Below are positions 60,960 to 64,000 of a stretch of 64,000 bases of DNA, piece by piece. The stretch's first letter is position 1; the number at the start of each line of letters is the position of its first letter. The stretch lies in contig NC_044556.1 of NCBI RefSeq assembly GCF_007565055.1, positions 138,297,808-138,361,807 of the forward strand, in the 5' to 3' direction. The translations under genes were made by a program, and so were the position numbers. Source of the stretch: Rhinopithecus roxellana (Eukaryota; Chordata; Mammalia; Primates; Cercopithecidae). The notes below the pieces were generated by a model. That model saw only the letters and a program-made list of their open reading frames with translations, made no database searches and was not told where the DNA came from.

Positions 60960-63900
60960 TAATCATTCAATCATAATAGCTGTCTGCATTCAATCTGCCC
61001 ACTTCGCAGGGGCGGAGTGGAGGAATCCAGCAAAAATAGATCAGAAGAGGATAAGACTTTTGTTTGTTTCATCTGTTTAATCTGTGGAGTAATGCTGTGA
61101 CCCCCTTTAATGCATGTCCCTGGCAATCTGTAGCAATTAGAGAGTATTATCCACCCACATGCAGCACGATGTGTTAAGTGCACAGACTCCTCCTTTAGCA
61201 GCCAATAAGTATCTAGGGATATAAGTTTATGTAGTACCATGAACTCTAGTATGTGAGATCCAACCAAGAGTTTCAGTCCTTGGGTTGCACATATGATGAT
61301 TTTACAGCTCCCAAAATAGTGATGCTAAGGTGGTGAGTACCAGGAGAACTACTTGAAAAGCTCATTTGTGTCATTGGAGAGTTATACCTAGTATGGGTTT
61401 TTGGGGCAAGTACTTAGTTGATATACTGCTAAGTACAGTTTACCCAGGGTTGGACGAAGATAAGCTTGTGATAGGAGTAGCCAATTAATTCCTTTGCAGG
61501 CCCACCAGGTTCCCACCCTCTCTTCTTTTCTTCTGTGAAGGTAAATTTGTGTGGCTTAATCCAATTCCAGGTGGTGTTAATAAGAGCATATAACTATTAT
61601 AGTCAAACAAGTTTATATACTACCCATTTTGCATTCAGCACCTAGATTAATTAAACTGGTATGGACTCAGGTTACCATTGTCCATAATGTTGTTTTTGGA
61701 TGTCCATGATTAGTAGAATAGGCTCATTTTGACAAGTGGGGCTTACTGGGGAACATAGTAAGGGAAGAGGTATTATGCTATCTGTGCTAAAATTAGATAG
61801 CTGGAAGCAAGCCCAGCAGGCAGTTCAATGTATTACTGTGCCTAAGGCTAGATGCAGATTTGGTTTGGTGGGCAATTGTGTGTTCTTTTTTATTCAAGTT
61901 AGTGTTTATTGGTTATTGAGTTTCTTGTTGATTGCCAATAATATTGGTGTGCTTTCATGAGCAGGGGATAACCTTCATGGCTGCTCTCTTGGTTTGAAAA
62001 AAAAGGTGTTAGTTTAGCCATGCACCAAGTTAGATCCTGAACTATGGGATGCTCATATATGGCATGTTCACAGATGGACCAAGTTATTTAAAAAATATAC
62101 TATTGTGCTATATACTTCACCTGCTTCTTTCCCTGTTTATCACAGCTGTATTTCAGTGGGGGACCCCTTGCTTCATTGCCTCAATTCTAAGGGAAACTTT
62201 TCTAAAGCAATCATTTGTTTATCTTTAATAGCCTGAGGATTCATTGTATGGGAGGTGGCTGTGTGACTACACCAATAAATTTCCCCACAGGTTGCCTTCA
62301 TTACAGACATTCTCATTACTGTTTCCATCACCTGTGGGTGGGCCGTGTACTTTTTAAAGGAGTACTCAGAAGAGTAAAACTGAGAGGTAATTTCTTTCAA
62401 ATATTTCTCCAATACTTAATGATGGTCTTGGTAGGTCTGATACATTTTGTAATCGCTTTATGCAAGTGGTTGTCAATTTGATTGAAAAAACAGTCCTTGT
62501 TGTGATATCTAAAAGCTCTGCTGTTTACAGCGGGCAACCAGGATTGCAATTTTTGCAGAACAGACTTGCATTGAGTATTATGCAAAATTTGCAGTTGGTA
62601 TTGTGAGGTCAGGTTAAGAAAGAATGCACTAGCTGATTGTAACCCTTGAGGTTTTAGAAAAGCCTTGGCCCAGGTAACGGTATGTTGTATATATTGTCGT
62701 CCACATTTACACTGATTAACATCCACGGAGAAAGTCCACATTGTCAGCGCAATTTCCTTTTGCCTAAATAAATGGGACTTGGGGGCTGGGCACAGTGCCT
62801 CACGCCTGTAATCCCAGCACTTTGGGAGTCTGATGTGAATGGATCACCTGAGGTCAGGAGTTTGAGACCAGCCTGGCCAACATGGTGAAACCTCATTATT
62901 ACTAAAAATACAAAAACTTAGTTGGGCGTGGTGGCACACACCTGTAATCCCAGCTACTTTGGGAGGCTGAGGCAGGAGAATCATTTGAACTCAGGAAGCG
63001 GAGGTTGCAGTGAGCCAAGATTGTGCCACTGCTCTCCAGCCTAGGTGACAGAGCGAGACTCTGTCTCAAAAAATAAAAATATAAATAAATAAATAAATGA
63101 GACTTACACCAAAGGGAGTAAAATCATTATAATTATTAGGAAAAGAGGCCAGCCATGCAATAGGTATACATTATTGACAGGGTTTATATTTGTCATCTCA
63201 GGTATTAGTAAGGGCTATAATTGTATCCCTGAGGGCACATAATGTTTGTGAATATTGGCTGTGGATTACAGTGTTTTTAATTTGATTGTACCAATCACAA
63301 GCTTCAGTTTATATTAGATGCATGATATCTCTGTTCTCATTTGTTGTTCATTTAAATATGATGTAGTCATGACATAGTGGTTTGAATTTAATGTAATCAA
63401 GACTATGGACTGTAGTTATGATATATTGGGAGTCCATTTACCTGTAAGTTGTGTCCATAGTTTTTATTTTAAAAGTATAGGATGTCTATGACAACCACTC
63501 CTGTAGGACCACAGGGGAGGTGAAAAACCCAACAGTATTATTTCGTAGTGTCTGATGTTGCCTTTGCTTTGGAGAGAAGTGGAAATATTGATCTGATTAT
63601 ATAACATGTGGCACTAAGCAAGGGCTGTGAAAGCTCCTTTATTAATCCCTCAATAACATTAGCAGAGGTTGGTGCCTAGGACGGGTAAGCCAATAGAAGT
63701 TCCCTGTAGGTGCCTTCCTTATTAGGCATCCTTATTAGGCATATTTGGTGGCTCTTGCTGCTGCAGAAAGAGGCCCAATGGATTTCATTTTCCAGTTGTG
63801 GTATGGCCCTTCTTTGTAAATTTCTCCTCCCATGTGATAGACTCAGTACCTAGACTGCTGGCATGTGACACAGTCTCCAATGGTTTGGTAAGTATCTTTC

Positions 63901-63990
63901 TGTTCAATATACTTCTCTATTAATTTTTTTTTTTTTTTTGTAAATCCATTGTGGCCAAATGTCCTGAGTTCTCCTGGGACCACTGATAGA
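60960..63990 (-). pseudogene. Broken protein-like sequence, possibly ERV interior
   Basis: Several neighbouring minus-strand open pieces (63.9-63.6 kb, 62397-62741, 62173-62412, 61.86-61.5 kb, 60971-61267) read like one decayed protein-coding stretch with stops and frameshifts. They are rich in Cys, Trp, Asn and polar residues. A C-W-A-C motif is coded at 61807-61818 (minus), reminiscent of the CXXC of retroviral envelope proteins. N-glycosylation-type sites occur ('NLTS', 'NTTW'). No LTR, RT or integrase motif was found, and I cannot name a family. It could be old ERV env/gag DNA, another pseudogene or coincidence. An Alu interrupts it. Confidence 0.3.
62784..63090 (+). mobile_element. AluS-type, sense
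   Basis: A complete sense Alu ('ggctgggcacagtgcctcac' to 'acagagcgagactctgtctc') with an (AAAT)n-rich tail. Target duplications 'aaataaatgggactt' (62766-62780) and 'aaataaatgagactt' (63091-63105) differ by one base. Confidence 0.95.
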
Positions 63991-64000
63991 AAGGAGAGGT

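Noticed and set aside
62397..62741. 114-codon minus frame as an intact gene
   Set aside because: Neighbouring frames are broken and continue the same protein-like sequence; treated as part of a decayed element.

Overview
The window is non-coding primate nuclear DNA, most likely from an Old World monkey (macaque, baboon or vervet type). The evidence is in the youngest Alu copies. Those at 19579-19886, 51532-51842 and 54175-54504 carry the bases typical of the cercopithecid AluYRa lineage: 'gcctcaagcc'-type instead of 'ctcacgcc' near the start, 'gagacgggc' in the left arm and 'gcggccactgcactcc' in the right arm. No bacterial, plasmid or phage features are present, and I could not support any intact protein-coding gene. 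The longest open frames (up to 168 codons) are pieces of L1 ORF2, Alu read-through or chance frames in LTR sequence.

Layout. 1-276 is the end of a MaLR LTR and 410-965 an old dispersed repeat. An antisense MLT1 LTR lies at 2428-2787. 3317-9600 is one old, once full-length L1 on the plus strand: 5'UTR with ~115-bp tandem repeats, ORF1 remnant, and an ORF2 with a large internal deletion. It was later hit by two Alus and by a 480-bp hAT-type element that itself contains an inverted L1 scrap. 11090-11970 is an old repeat split by an antisense L1M 3' end. 12-20 kb has AluY, ERV LTRs (14.3-15.0 kb; MLT2 at 16.0-16.8 kb with a second LTR-like insert), two MER5-like elements, a truncated Alu and an AluYRa. 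21-22 kb is an antisense L1PA 3' end. 22942-23009 is a MADE1 mariner miniature element and 23561-23668 a near-perfect 54-bp tandem duplication. 24-31 kb is mostly unique AT-rich DNA with an L1M tail and one Alu. 31351-31725 is a retroposed 7SK snRNA pseudogene on the minus strand. 33.3 kb is a Tigger element. 36-42 kb has MIR, Alu, MLT1 and an L2 interrupted by a MIR. 44.2-44.65 kb looks like a processed 3'UTR retrocopy. 49365-52650 is a 5'-inverted (twin-primed) L1PA with a 14-bp target duplication and a nested AluYRa. 54-57 kb has AluY copies and MIRs, one MIR split by an Alu. 57.3 kb and 60.8 kb are long microsatellites. 58.4-59.1 kb is an L1M fragment. 61-64 kb holds broken protein-like sequence on the minus strand, possibly an old ERV interior, with an Alu inside.

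There are no genes acting together here. What the window records is layered retrotransposition: ancient MIR/L2/MaLR, then L1M/L1PB-age elements, then L1PA and OWM AluY. The best-supported non-standard items are the 7SK retropseudogene, the twin-primed L1, the hAT-in-L1 nest, the 54-bp duplication and the putative 3'UTR retrocopy. Three unique stretches (17.17-17.37, 46.43-46.83 and 47.08-47.25 kb) have base composition and E-box/homeodomain-like motifs that make them worth a conservation check. I did not find an undescribed biological system.
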